From: Sulfolobales archaeon HS-7
GTDB taxonomy: Archaea; Thermoproteota; Thermoprotei_A; Sulfolobales; Sulfolobaceae
Assembly: GCA_019704295.1 (NCBI GenBank)
Contig: AP024596.1
Span: forward strand, 1,659,369-1,723,368
Direction: 5' to 3'
Length of the DNA stretch: 64,000 nucleotides
Shown here: positions 18,287-27,614 of the stretch, piece by piece
Numbering within the stretch: position 1 is the stretch's first letter
Layout: every line of letters begins with the position of its first letter
Position numbers and translations under genes: made by a program
The notes under the pieces: model-generated
Database searches by the model: none
Seen by the model: the letters and a program-made list of their open reading frames with translations, nothing else
What the model was told of the DNA's origin: nothing

Positions 18287-18985
18287 CTATTGCCCACTTC
18301 GTGTCTCAACACCCTCTATTTTCCCATCCCTTATATGTATTATCCTATCACATTTCTTTATCATGTCGGGATCATGAGTTGCCATTACTACAGTAACGTT
18401 CCTTTCAACTGAGAGTTGCTTTAGTAGGTTAACTATTGCCATTCCAGTTACCGTATCGAGGTTAGCGGTAGGTTCGTCGGCTATTATTATATCTGGATCG
18501 TTTACTAACGCCCTAGCTATCGCAACTCTCTGTTGTTGACCACCAGAGAGCTCGTTAGGTCTCTTATCCTTAAAGTCGAGCATTCCAGGAATGAGGGAGA
18601 GAACTTGTATTGCCTTTTCTCTACGTTTCCAGAACGGAACTCCTGCAGCCGCTAATGGTAGTTCTACATTCTCTAGAGTAGAAAGATAAGATATTAGATT
18701 ATACGATTGAAACACGAAACCTATTTTCTTGTTCCTCATGTCGGCCCTTTCGTTTTCGCCCAATTTCGAAACGTCCTTACCGTCAATAATCAGTCTACCG
18801 TCAGTAGGATTGTCAAGGAGACCTATTATATCCAAGAGCGTGGTCTTTCCTGAACCTGAAGGTCCAACTAAGGCCACGAATTCTCCCTTTTCAATTGAGA
18901 ACGAAACACCTCTTAATGCCTCGTACTCCACCTTCCTAGTCTTGTACACTTTTCTGATATCTATTCCATTAATTATCGCTGACAT
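18287..18985 (-). CDS. ABC transporter ATP-binding protein (MacB/LolD type)
   Basis: This 232-residue ATPase has Walker A GPSGSGKTT, signature LSGGQQQRVAIARAL, Walker B DIIIADEPTANLD and the switch His in MATHD. The LolD/MacB class is shown by DIIGLLDNPTDG and the short length. It is the first gene of the operon with the exported repeat protein and the permease; the promoter should lie in 18986-19100. Confidence 0.93.
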   Translation of the reverse strand: MSAIINGIDIRKVYKTRKVEYEALRGVSFSIEKGEFVALVGPSGSGKTTLLDIIGLLDNPTDGRLIIDGKDVSKLGENERADMRNKKIGFVFQSYNLISYLSTLENVELPLAAAGVPFWKRREKAIQVLSLIPGMLDFKDKRPNELSGGQQQRVAIARALVNDPDIIIADEPTANLDTVTGMAIVNLLKQLSVERNVTVVMATHDPDMIKKCDRIIHIRDGKIEGVETRSGQ

Positions 18986-19143
18986 ATTTCTTCCTCCTCT
19001 ACATATCTAGTAATAAACTTGTTCATAGATATATCTTTTAGCAAGCCAAGATCCAAGACGATTACGTCGATGAGATTTTGGTTTCTGGCTGTATTGTACA
19101 TATGTATAATGAAAAAATCACATTTTAATGAATCTATTCTTTC

Positions 19144-19944
19144 TTAGGTTCTGGCTAATATCCCTTTGGCTATTCTGTAGTGAACTGCGTCTACTAGCTG
19201 ATCATCTACTCTGATTGCACCTTTACCCATACTTCTTGCCTTTTCATACGCCTCAATTACCTTATTCGCCCATTCAACTTCCTGTTTTGATGGTGAAAAC
19301 ACCTGATTTGCTATTTCGACCTGAGATGGATGAATAACCTGCTTACCAATATACCCTAGGCCCTTAGCGATAAGACACTCTGCTCTGAATCCCTCAGCGT
19401 CTTTTAAATCAAAGAAGACTCTATCGTAAGGCTCTATCCCATATGCATGGGCCTTCACCGCAATAACCGTTCTTAAGTAATCGTTTTTCTGATATTGGGA
19501 TATATCTCCGAAAACTGAAGAGGAGAAGTCGGCAACGCCGTAGCTAATCATGGTTACACCTTCCGAGGTTATGACCTCATCAATTCTATTCAAGCCCCTA
19601 GCCGTCTCTATAAGAACCTCAACCTCCTTAGCCGTTATTCTGTAAATGAAATCGACTCTTTGTTCCGTTTTAGGTATTACAACGAAGTCAACTCTGTCCA
19701 GAGTTCTCACCAGCATAAGATCAATAAGCGACTCAGGACTGTCTAGGGAATTGATTCGAATTCCTACCCTCTTTCCATGAAAAGGTAACTCCTTAAGTAG
19801 ATTTGATACGAGATTCCTCGCATTGCTTTTCTCCTCAGGAGGAACTGCGTCCTCTAGATCGAATATTATTCCCTGAGATGGTATTAAATCTGCTTTCCTT
19901 AGCATTTTCTCGTTATTTCCAGGAACGTAAAGTTGCGATTTCAT
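19144..19944 (-). CDS. CitE-like lyase (HpcH/HpaI aldolase family)
   Basis: The protein of 266 residues (from the ATG at 19944; an ATG at 19968 is also possible) belongs to the citrate-lyase-beta/malyl-CoA lyase family: RSQLYVPGN-like start (KSQLYVPGNNEKML), GIIFDLEDAVPPEEK, with the metal ligand Glu, and IGKQVIHPSQVEIAN near the C terminus. Members cleave malyl-CoA, citramalyl-CoA or citryl-CoA, or act as thioesterases. No citrate lyase alpha subunit is next to it, so a stand-alone CoA-ester lyase is likelier. Confidence 0.85.
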   Translation of the reverse strand: MKSQLYVPGNNEKMLRKADLIPSQGIIFDLEDAVPPEEKSNARNLVSNLLKELPFHGKRVGIRINSLDSPESLIDLMLVRTLDRVDFVVIPKTEQRVDFIYRITAKEVEVLIETARGLNRIDEVITSEGVTMISYGVADFSSSVFGDISQYQKNDYLRTVIAVKAHAYGIEPYDRVFFDLKDAEGFRAECLIAKGLGYIGKQVIHPSQVEIANQVFSPSKQEVEWANKVIEAYEKARSMGKGAIRVDDQLVDAVHYRIAKGILART

Positions 19945-20026
19945 AGTATGTAGTATGAATTGCTGCAATTTAGTTATTTCCGGCTACTCATTAAAGCGTC
20001 GCAAAAATGATAACGAGATATAATTC

Positions 20027-20050
20027 AGTAAAAGCAATAGTAAAAGCAAT
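20027..20050 (+). repeat. Tandem duplication of a 12-base unit
   Basis: The unit agtaaaagcaat is present twice in direct succession between the divergent CitE-like and MFS genes. It may be a recent slippage event or an operator with two half sites; nothing else supports a regulatory role. Confidence 0.6.
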
Positions 20051-20191
20051 AGAGGGAAATAGAGGATTTCAACCTGTAATAAGGTTGTTCTATTAACGTA
20101 AGTTATGTAAAGTATGGAAAGTACTGATTAAATTACTTCTGCGACTTACGTAAAGTTAAAAAGGGGGTAATTTACGATATGATAGAAGTAC

Positions 20192-21286
20192 TTGAGAGGA
20201 TATCAAATTCTTATTTCCAGGCTAGTATACAGTATAAGCTGGTTTTTCTTAGCACCAGAGATACCGCAATTACTGGAGAAATTTAAGGCACCTCCAAGCA
20301 TCGCGGGAATAATCCCCTTAAGCTTTTTCGCAGCCACAGCCGTAATGCAACTACCGTCCGCTCTACTGTCAAGTAAACTAGGCATGAAAAGATCTTACGC
20401 ATTAGGATTGTCATTCATGGGTCTAGGTGATGTCCTCATAGGATTTTCGTCATCTACATGGGAACTCCTCCTCTTTTACGTAATAGTAGGAATTGGGGCG
20501 TCGTTGTTTTTCTCCTCTGCTGGCGGGACTTTAGCCCTTCTTAACAAAAGTAACGTAACCCCCATACTAGGTCTTTACAATACCCTTTTTTCGATTGGAG
20601 GAGTGGTTGGGGTTTCATGGGGGGTAGTCAGTTCGGTTCTGGGATTCTCCACGTCCGCCATAGCATTAGGAGTGGTAACATTTCTGTGCGGGTTTTCAAC
20701 GATGTTAACGGATTATCCGAACGCGATGCCAAACATAAGCATAATAAAGAACAGAAATACGATAATTCTAGCGATAGGGACATCAGGCGTGTGGGGAAGT
20801 TACTTCACAATTTCCGAGTTGTTCCCCTTTTTTGAAAACCAAGTATTTATGAGGTCTCCTATAACTGAGGGACTGCTCTCTTCCATCCTTCTCATTTCCT
20901 CCTCAATTGGAGGACTATCAACTTTCATAATACATAAATGGAGGGTAAGCACTATGACCAAAATAGTAGTTACCGCTATTCTATCAATTTCCCCAACTTT
21001 GATGTTATACAGTCAGGTGTATTTGGCCGGTTTCGTACTAATAGGATTCTTCAACGAACTCTGCCTTTCCCTAATATACGGTTACGTGGTGAGTTTTTCC
21101 CCATTAACGAATTCCTCAATTCCTTTAGCCGAGGTTAACTCAATTCAAATAGGATTGGGTATGATGCTACTTTTATCGTCTTTCTTACCGTTGTCACTTA
21201 TATGGATAACGGTTGTCGTAATTTCCTTAGCCGAATTAGCTGTTCTCCTAGCAATAGGCGGAAGTCGTTCTACTTCTTCCTTATAG
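20192..21286 (+). CDS. MFS transporter
   Basis: The 364-residue protein has about eleven to twelve hydrophobic helices and the MFS loop signature between helices 2 and 3 (SSKLGMKRSYALG). Substrate unknown; nothing in the sequence beyond the fold indicates it. It starts at a TTG (20192) preceded by ggtaat and an AT-rich stretch. Its end overlaps the end of the convergent E3 gene by 17 bases. Confidence 0.88.
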   Translation: MRGYQILISRLVYSISWFFLAPEIPQLLEKFKAPPSIAGIIPLSFFAATAVMQLPSALLSSKLGMKRSYALGLSFMGLGDVLIGFSSSTWELLLFYVIVGIGASLFFSSAGGTLALLNKSNVTPILGLYNTLFSIGGVVGVSWGVVSSVLGFSTSAIALGVVTFLCGFSTMLTDYPNAMPNISIIKNRNTIILAIGTSGVWGSYFTISELFPFFENQVFMRSPITEGLLSSILLISSSIGGLSTFIIHKWRVSTMTKIVVTAILSISPTLMLYSQVYLAGFVLIGFFNELCLSLIYGYVVSFSPLTNSSIPLAEVNSIQIGLGMMLLLSSFLPLSLIWITVVVISLAELAVLLAIGGSRSTSSL

Positions 21287-22556
21287 AGTAAACCGAACGG
21301 TTTTGAGCAAGCATACTTGCCTCCATTAACGCCTCATTAAGAGTGGGATGACTGTGTAAAGTTTCAGATAGGTCCTCAAGCTGAGCACCCATCTCAATAA
21401 GCAGTGACGCCTCTCCAGCTAGTTCGGAGGCTCCCCGACCAGCTGTCTCCACTCCCTTGATAACTCCGTCCTTGTGAAACAGCTTCACTATGGCATTACT
21501 TTGGGTTGCTAATGACCATCCTAACGTATTCGTTCTGAATACGACTTTATCCCCGACAGTACTTCCAACAATAACTATTTCTGGTTCTGTGAAGATCGAA
21601 ACTGGAATGGCCTTCTGGTCGAAGGCTACCTTTTGACCGGCTATTATCTCTGCAGCTATAACTCCTTGCTTCATTGCCTTAGATGCGACCATGGGATTTC
21701 CGACGACGTCGCCTATCGCATATAAGTGTTCCGATACTCTAAGCAATTCATCGACTGGCAACTCGTTTATTCCTTGCGGTAAATTAGGTTTCTGTCCTGT
21801 CGTAACAATGATCTTCTCCCCCTCTATCTTCTCCTGTTCAACGATTAACTTATCTCCATCGAAACCATTCGCCCGTTTTGGTACTATTTTTACTCCCATA
21901 TCCGTCAGAGATTTCTTGGCGAGGGCCGACAGGTCTGGGTCAACCCCTGGCAGGAAGTCTGGAGACACTATAGTCGTCTGAACTCCAGCCTTTCCTAAAA
22001 TGGTGGCTATTTCCACACCACTTTGTCCGCCGCCTACAATTATCGCAGATCCAGGGATTTTCTTTAAAGAGTAAAACCCCCTATAATCCAATAGTTTTTC
22101 GCTCTTACCAAAAGTCGGTGGGATGTTCGTTACGGACCCAGTTGCTATTATCGCGTCCTTATACCTTATTTCCTCTCCTCCCGCTACTATCTTACCTTGT
22201 GATAAAACCCCTTCCCCTTTTATTACCTCAATTCCCAAAGTCTTGAACGCAGATTCTATGTTCCCTCTTATCCTATTTGTTACCTCATCCCTTCTTTTGA
22301 TTACTTCTTCCCAATCAAGTTCTAGTTCTCCCCTTATCGACTTATTTGATTTTGCCAAAAAAAAGGAATATACGGATTCCCTTATTGCCCTGGCGGGAAT
22401 ACAGGCGAAATTTACGCAGTTTCCGCCTATTAAATCCTTTTCAATGACAGCAACGGATAGTCCCAAAGACGATGCTCTTATTGCGGCAGAGTATCCCGCT
22501 GCACCTCCTCCCATAATAGCTACATCGAATTCTTCTGGTAGAGAACCCATTACCAT
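21270..22556 (-). CDS. lpdA: Dihydrolipoamide dehydrogenase (E3) of the 2-oxoacid dehydrogenase complex
   Basis: The 428-residue flavoprotein has the FAD-binding GGGAAGYSAAI, redox-active cysteines Cys47 and Cys52 in GGNCVNFACIP, the NAD site GGGQSGVEIATIL, and the C-terminal catalytic His-Glu in HSHPTLNEA. It is the last gene of the E1a-E1b-E2-E3 operon and begins one base after, or sharing, the E2 stop. It reoxidises the lipoyl groups of E2, passing electrons to NAD. Shorter than most Lpd (450-470). Confidence 0.92.
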   Translation of the reverse strand: MVMGSLPEEFDVAIMGGGAAGYSAAIRASSLGLSVAVIEKDLIGGNCVNFACIPARAIRESVYSFFLAKSNKSIRGELELDWEEVIKRRDEVTNRIRGNIESAFKTLGIEVIKGEGVLSQGKIVAGGEEIRYKDAIIATGSVTNIPPTFGKSEKLLDYRGFYSLKKIPGSAIIVGGGQSGVEIATILGKAGVQTTIVSPDFLPGVDPDLSALAKKSLTDMGVKIVPKRANGFDGDKLIVEQEKIEGEKIIVTTGQKPNLPQGINELPVDELLRVSEHLYAIGDVVGNPMVASKAMKQGVIAAEIIAGQKVAFDQKAIPVSIFTEPEIVIVGSTVGDKVVFRTNTLGWSLATQSNAIVKLFHKDGVIKGVETAGRGASELAGEASLLIEMGAQLEDLSETLHSHPTLNEALMEASMLAQNRSVYSIRKK

Positions 22557-23779
22557 TAGAAAAGCACCATTAACTCCGGTTCATTAAGGTACTTCACAAA
22601 GGATTCGCCTAACTTGATAGCATCGGCACCATCAACAGCCCTGTGATCAAAGCTTATAGAGTAGGGGAGAACTTTGGCGATCTTTATTTCTCCGTTAATG
22701 ACCCACGGCATATCCCTTATTGGACCCGTGGCCAGGATTGCTACATTGGGGTAGTTTATCATAGGCACGGAGAGAAGTCCTGAACCAAACGAACCAGGAT
22801 TGGAGAGAGTGAAAGTGGCTCCCCTCATGTCATCTACCGATATTTTCCTCTCCTTAACTTTAGTCACGAGGGCCTTTAATTCCCTGTCAATTGTAACTAC
22901 TGACTTCTTATCAGAGTCCTTTATTACTACTACCCTTAACCCATCTTCAGATTGAACTGCGACTCCCATATTGACGTATGGATACCTAATCACCTCCCCA
23001 TTGTCGAAATCGTACATGGCGTTAAATTGCGGGTTCTCCTTCAGTGCAACGCTTAATGCCTTTATCATGAGGGACGTTACAGATATTTTATCACCGGTTA
23101 ATTTTTCAACCTTATTCCTCACAATTTGATAAAATTCCCAGAACTTAGTAACATCAACGATGTCCATATGTACGGCTCTTGGGATGCTCCAGGACTTCTG
23201 CATATTCTTCGCTATCGTTAACCTTATCTCTGGGAGTTTCTGAGCACCTGGTTGAACCTCCCTTCTCTGCTCCTTAGTTGTCTCAGGTTTGGTGGTTTCC
23301 ACCTTTTCTTCCTTTATTACCTCAATAGGCGGTTTCTTTTTAGATTCGTAGAATCTTCTGACGTCCTCTTCAAGTATTTTTCCGCCCGGTCCGGTGCCCT
23401 CGACCTTCGTTAAATCAACTCCAAGTTCTCTGGCTAACCTTCTTACGGCAGGTGTAGCTATTACTTCCTTTTCCTTTGCAACTTCCTGCTGTGGAGATTG
23501 AGTAACCCTTGTCTCCACCTTTCTTTCGGGTTCTTGTCCTCCTTTAGGAAGTTCGTCTCCTATTACACCTAAAATCTCTCCTACTTTAACCTCAGCGCCC
23601 TCTTGTAAGGCAATCTTTATTTTTCCCCTTCCAGGGGACGGTAACGTAACTACAGCCTTATCCGTTTCAACTTCTACCAATGGCTGATCCTCTTTAACCT
23701 CGTCTCCATCCTTGACTAACCACTTAACTATCCTCCCCTCAGTTATTCCCTCCCCGACATCGGGAAACTTAAACTCCAT
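22556..23779 (-). CDS. Dihydrolipoamide acyltransferase (E2)
   Basis: This 407-residue E2 has one lipoyl domain (lipoyl Lys41 in VETDKAVVTLP), a linker, an E3/E1-binding domain (TPAVRRLARELGVDL, then GTGPGGKILEEDV), and a catalytic acyltransferase domain with the CAT-like motif FDHRAVDGADA near the C terminus. It transfers the acyl group made by E1 to CoA. The genes before (E1b, six bases away) and after (E3) complete the complex. Confidence 0.94.
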   Translation of the reverse strand: MEFKFPDVGEGITEGRIVKWLVKDGDEVKEDQPLVEVETDKAVVTLPSPGRGKIKIALQEGAEVKVGEILGVIGDELPKGGQEPERKVETRVTQSPQQEVAKEKEVIATPAVRRLARELGVDLTKVEGTGPGGKILEEDVRRFYESKKKPPIEVIKEEKVETTKPETTKEQRREVQPGAQKLPEIRLTIAKNMQKSWSIPRAVHMDIVDVTKFWEFYQIVRNKVEKLTGDKISVTSLMIKALSVALKENPQFNAMYDFDNGEVIRYPYVNMGVAVQSEDGLRVVVIKDSDKKSVVTIDRELKALVTKVKERKISVDDMRGATFTLSNPGSFGSGLLSVPMINYPNVAILATGPIRDMPWVINGEIKIAKVLPYSISFDHRAVDGADAIKLGESFVKYLNEPELMVLF

Positions 23780-23785
23780 AGTGAT

Positions 23786-24751
23786 TCACGCAGACATAAG
23801 TTTGTCTAGTCCTTTTTCAATTCTCCTCTCATCCGGTATGTAATAGTCTTCGTAACCAGGGAACGGGTAAGGAATACTGGGTGACGCAATTCTCACGATA
23901 GGAGCCTCGAGGCTGTATATAGCTTTCTCTGAGATCCTAGCAGCGATTTCCGCCCCTACGCCGAAACTTAAAGGTGCTTGATGTACGATCATAACCCTGC
24001 CAGTTTTCTTAACACTATCAAGGATAGTCTTTTCGTCGAGGGGAACTATGCTTCTTAGGTCAATAACCTCTGCATCAACTTTCTTCTTATCAACCACTTT
24101 CAGGACATCAGGAACAGTGGGACCATATGTCACTATCGTAACCTCATTTCCTTTTCTAAGAATGTTGGCCCTTCCAATCGGGACTTCGTAGGGTTCTTCG
24201 GGTATTTCCTCTCTAAATAACCTGTAAAGCTTTAAGGGTTCGAGAAATATAACCGGATCATTTAACCTTGACGCGGATATCAAAAGCCCCTTCGCATCAT
24301 AAGGAGTGGAGGGTTCGAGTATTATTAACCCCTGAGAATAGGCGTAGTAAGTCTCAGGGTTTTCTGAATGTATCTCAAGCGCTTTTACACCCCCTCCTGA
24401 GGGCATTCTCACCACCATGGGTAGGAAAAAGGAGGATCTGCTCCTCGATCTGTACCTAGCTGCGTGGGAAACAAGTTGATTGAAACTGACGTAACTAAAC
24501 CCGGCGAACTGGATCTCTGGAAACGGATGTAATCCCATTAATGCCAGACCTATGCTCATTCCAATAATTGTTGATTCCGCGAGAGGAGTGTCAATTACCC
24601 TATGTTCTCCGTACTTCTGTTTAAGTCCTGTAGTAACTCTGAAAACCCCTCCTTCTGTACCAACGTCCTCTCCAAGAATTACAGCCCTTTCGTCCCTGTC
24701 CATGATTATGTTCAAAGCGTTATTAAGGGCTTCAACCATGTTAGCCTTCAT
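23786..24751 (-). CDS. 2-oxoacid dehydrogenase E1 component, beta subunit
   Basis: The protein matches E1-beta subunits of pyruvate or branched-chain 2-oxoacid dehydrogenases: GEDVGTEGGVFRVT, DTPLAESTIIGMSIGLAL, and PFPEIQFAGF. It pairs with the alpha subunit in the thiamine-diphosphate-binding alpha2beta2 tetramer. I choose the ATG at 24751, just inside the 3' end of the alpha gene; the frame is open to 24763, and an internal Met at 24739 is also possible. Whether the substrate is pyruvate or a branched-chain acid cannot be told. Confidence 0.93.
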   Translation of the reverse strand: MKANMVEALNNALNIIMDRDERAVILGEDVGTEGGVFRVTTGLKQKYGEHRVIDTPLAESTIIGMSIGLALMGLHPFPEIQFAGFSYVSFNQLVSHAARYRSRSRSSFFLPMVVRMPSGGGVKALEIHSENPETYYAYSQGLIILEPSTPYDAKGLLISASRLNDPVIFLEPLKLYRLFREEIPEEPYEVPIGRANILRKGNEVTIVTYGPTVPDVLKVVDKKKVDAEVIDLRSIVPLDEKTILDSVKKTGRVMIVHQAPLSFGVGAEIAARISEKAIYSLEAPIVRIASPSIPYPFPGYEDYYIPDERRIEKGLDKLMSA

Positions 24752-25805
24752 TCCCATCACCAAAATACTCCTCCATTTCCTCCTTGAGTGTTTCTGGTAA
24801 AAATGAGAACACGTTAAACATCGACTTCGGATCTGGAACGAATTTATCCGCAGTTTCTACGGCTTTGTTTAAAGCCTCCTGATGTTTTTCCCATAATTCC
24901 TTCTCCTTCTCGCTATCCCATAATCCCTTTTTCTCCAGGAACTTCCTCATTCTATCTATTGGATCTCTTCTCTTCCACTCCTTTTCCTCCTCCTTAGTTC
25001 TATATAAAGCAGGATTATCAGATGTAGTATGAAATGCCATCCTGTAGGTGATCGCCTCAATTAACATAGGTCCTTCACCTATTGTATCTATGGCGTCCTT
25101 CACTGCCTTGTAAACGCCAATTACGTCATTCCCGTCGACCTGTATTGCCCTTATACCCGCCGCTACTGCTTTCTGAGCTAGAGTTTTTGCAGCTGTTTGT
25201 TTACTCCTTGGGGTAGATATAGCGTATTGATTGTTTTCTATTATTGTAATAAGAGGAACCTTAAGAACGCCGGCGAAGTTCATTCCCTCGTAAAAGTCAC
25301 CTTCTGATGTTGCTCCATCTCCTACAAATGTCAAAACGACCTGTCCGTCATTTCTAAGTTTTAATGCGTAAGCCACGCCAACAGCATGAGGTATCTGGGA
25401 ACCTACGGGGACAACCACTGGAAAACCATGGACTTCTGGAGGGATTTCTAACCCCTCCTCGAACCCCCTCCAAGATAGCATGTATTTCTCGATAGGTAAT
25501 CCCCTCATGAAGTAGATAACGTGTTGCCTATAATTAGGTACGAAGTAGTCCTTATCTCTGAGTGCAGAAGCAGCACCGACCTGCACGGCTTCTTCGCCCA
25601 TAGCCGGGGCATAAGTTACAGCCCTCCCCTGTCTCTGTAACGATATAAGCTTATTGTCAAATGCCCTAGATAGCGTCATGTAATAATACATTTTCAATAA
25701 CTTATCGTCGGATAGATCATGAGGATAAAGTTTCTCATCAATATTTCCGTTTTCATCAAGAACCTGTTGATACATTATTTCTGTCTGGAATATTTTCTCA
25801 ATCAA
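24741..25805 (-). CDS. 2-oxoacid dehydrogenase E1 component, alpha subunit
   Basis: The 354-residue subunit shows the thiamine diphosphate motif GDGATSEGDFYEGMNFAG ending in ENNQYAIS, and the E1-alpha helix MGEEAVQVGAA. It is the first gene of the four-gene complex operon and overlaps the beta subunit. Some Sulfolobales lack a full pyruvate dehydrogenase and use ferredoxin oxidoreductases, so this complex more likely serves branched-chain or other 2-oxoacids (inference). An in-frame Met follows ten residues in (MYQQVLDENG). Confidence 0.93.
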   Translation of the reverse strand: MIEKIFQTEIMYQQVLDENGNIDEKLYPHDLSDDKLLKMYYYMTLSRAFDNKLISLQRQGRAVTYAPAMGEEAVQVGAASALRDKDYFVPNYRQHVIYFMRGLPIEKYMLSWRGFEEGLEIPPEVHGFPVVVPVGSQIPHAVGVAYALKLRNDGQVVLTFVGDGATSEGDFYEGMNFAGVLKVPLITIIENNQYAISTPRSKQTAAKTLAQKAVAAGIRAIQVDGNDVIGVYKAVKDAIDTIGEGPMLIEAITYRMAFHTTSDNPALYRTKEEEKEWKRRDPIDRMRKFLEKKGLWDSEKEKELWEKHQEALNKAVETADKFVPDPKSMFNVFSFLPETLKEEMEEYFGDGNEG

Positions 25806-25952
25806 ACCGACTCAAGTACTTATTCACGAACTAGTATTTTATGTTTAATGCGTCCCATTATCTATATTATTAATGTAGTAGTTACAGATGAATAAAAACG
25901 ATTATATTAATAATATAATTTCTACCACATTCAATAGTTCTAGTTGTCTCAA

Positions 25953-26093
25953 TTATTTCTTGGTATATCTTTCAGGACTTTTTTTGAACTCGGCCATACA
26001 CAGGGGGCTACAGAATACGTATTCCTTTCCAGCGTAATTAAGTTTATATTTATTAGTAAATACTTCTTCTCCACATACGGGATCTCGTGCCAT
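25953..26093 (-). CDS. Small YHS-domain protein (46 residues)
   Basis: An open frame of 46 residues on the minus strand, below the usual size cut-off, gives a clear YHS domain: MARDPVCGEEV, then KLNYAGKEYVFCSPLCMAEF and KKSPERYTKK. The three cysteines (Cys7, Cys28, Cys32) match the metal-binding pattern of YHS proteins found with heavy-metal ATPases and other redox proteins. It is single-domain and stands alone. The overlapping plus-strand frame is the mirror of it. Confidence 0.9.
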   Translation of the reverse strand: MARDPVCGEEVFTNKYKLNYAGKEYVFCSPLCMAEFKKSPERYTKK

Positions 26094-26338
26094 ATCTACT
26101 GTTTTGCTAAACGGTTTATTAGTATTACGTAAACTGCCCTATAGATAGAGATTTCTAATTCCAAGCTTCACTATAGGTAAAGAAATTCGTAGATATTAAG
26201 GTTATCATGGAGATCTCCTCAAAATGTCAAGGAAAGAGGTTACAGTTCTAATCCAAAATATTTGTAAAGAGAAATAGAGGTGTCTGTTCGTCTTAACTAA
26301 GCTTCGGCATCCCCAACCCCAATCAAGATAAAGAAAAT

Positions 26339-27064
26339 TCAAGATAGTTTCCAAAGCTTATCTCTCATCTTCACTACATCACCTACTACTATAACTGCTG
26401 GTGATTTGACGTTATTTTGAGAAATTACCTTATCCATATCGTTCAGTGAACAGATGAAAACCCTTTGAGATTCCAGTGTTGCATTTTCGATCACAGCTAC
26501 GGGTTCATTGGCACTCCTAACCTTAAGGAGGACGCCTCTGAGTTGTGTGAATTTATGTATTCCCATTAATATAACGAGAGTTCCCTTACTGGGAATATAG
26601 TCAGGTTCTATAACCTCGTCTCCCTTCCTGGTGGCGGAAATTATTGATACCGCAGGCGAGTACTGTCTTCCAGTTATCGGAATTCCCGCGTACGTTGGAC
26701 CTGCTATAGCACTGGTAACTCCTGGAATTACTTCACATGGTATTCCCTCATTAATCACTCTCTCACACTCCTCTTCTCCTCTACCAAATACGTAGGGATC
26801 TCCTCCCTTAAGCCTGACGACAATTTTGCCTTCCTTCGCGTGCTTTATTATGAGCGAAGTTATTGTCTCTTGTTTTTCTGCCTCACCTATGTTTTTCCCG
26901 GCGTAAATTAGGAGAGCATCACCCCTAACGTTAGACAGTATCTTCTTATCTATTAATCTGTCGTAAATGACTACTTCTGCCTTACGTAAAGTTGACAATC
27001 CCTTTACTGTTATAAGTTCGGGATCTCCAGGACCAGCTCCCACTAGGTAAACAATTCCACCCAT
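26339..27064 (-). CDS. cobA: Uroporphyrinogen-III C-methyltransferase (SUMT)
   Basis: The 241-residue enzyme has both SUMT signatures: VYLVGAGPGDPELITVKGL at the N terminus and VVRLKGGDPYVFGRGEEE in the middle, plus PGVTSAIAGPTYAGIPIT. It methylates uroporphyrinogen III at C2 and C7 with SAM to give precorrin-2, on the way to siroheme, heme via the alternative route, or cobalamin. Cobalamin demand fits the mutase in this window. No other tetrapyrrole genes are adjacent. Confidence 0.93.
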   Translation of the reverse strand: MGGIVYLVGAGPGDPELITVKGLSTLRKAEVVIYDRLIDKKILSNVRGDALLIYAGKNIGEAEKQETITSLIIKHAKEGKIVVRLKGGDPYVFGRGEEECERVINEGIPCEVIPGVTSAIAGPTYAGIPITGRQYSPAVSIISATRKGDEVIEPDYIPSKGTLVILMGIHKFTQLRGVLLKVRSANEPVAVIENATLESQRVFICSLNDMDKVISQNNVKSPAVIVVGDVVKMRDKLWKLS

Positions 27065-27586
27065 TACTTTAATGAGAGGATTACGAACGACAATAAAATT
27101 ACTTCATCTCAATAACTGGATGGTAAGAGTTAACAACGTGTGTCATCAGTTAACTATTCGCATGTGGACGTAGCCCTCTATTTACCTTGAAGGGAACAAC
27201 AGTTCCTAGGAGTCGTCCGAATTTCGTTCTCCTAAGGATATTAAGGAAGACTTGTAGCCCATAACTACAGTTGAACCACCGTTAGGGAGAAAACATAAGT
27301 TTGGCCGACGTCAAATCTTCCCTGATGTGACCGCACCTAGCCGCGTAGTTCGAGTATATGCCAGATTCGTGATGATGAGTCCCTTACAATTTTCTAAGTT
27401 GATACTCCGTCATATTCCTTTTGTTCTGACATCTCTAGTAAGGTCGCATGTTAGGTACTTACCATTTTATCTGACGATATTTCTTTACATCAATATCCTA
27501 GAAAGAATATTAACAATTCGAATAGAGTAAATGAGTTATGCTCACCAAACTAATCTTCAGCTCCCTTAACCCTCATCAAGATAACC
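27065..27586. other. Intergenic region without a recognisable gene
   Basis: About 520 bases. One open frame at 27327-27530 has no start with a promoter and a composition unlike protein, and I do not call it. A GTGATGA-CTGA pair about 60 bases apart (27367-27432) superficially resembles an sRNA but lacks the inner boxes. Confidence 0.45.
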
Positions 27587-27596
27587 TTTTATACAA
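27587..27596 (+). promoter_or_regulatory. TATA box of the Lpd-like gene
   Basis: The sequence ttttatacaa lies 19-28 bases before the ATG at 27615, giving a leaderless transcript. Confidence 0.6.
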
Positions 27597-27614
27597 TAAT
27601 AACCCCTTCACAAT

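Noticed and set aside
25944..26132. Plus-strand frame of 62 codons
   Set aside because: It mirrors the YHS gene on the minus strand, which has a clear domain.
27367..27432. GTGATGA and CTGA about 60 bases apart, resembling a C/D box RNA
   Set aside because: No inner D' and C' boxes and no convincing terminal stem.
27327..27530. Plus-strand open frame of 67 codons
   Set aside because: No start context, no motif, and hydrophobic-random composition; probably chance.
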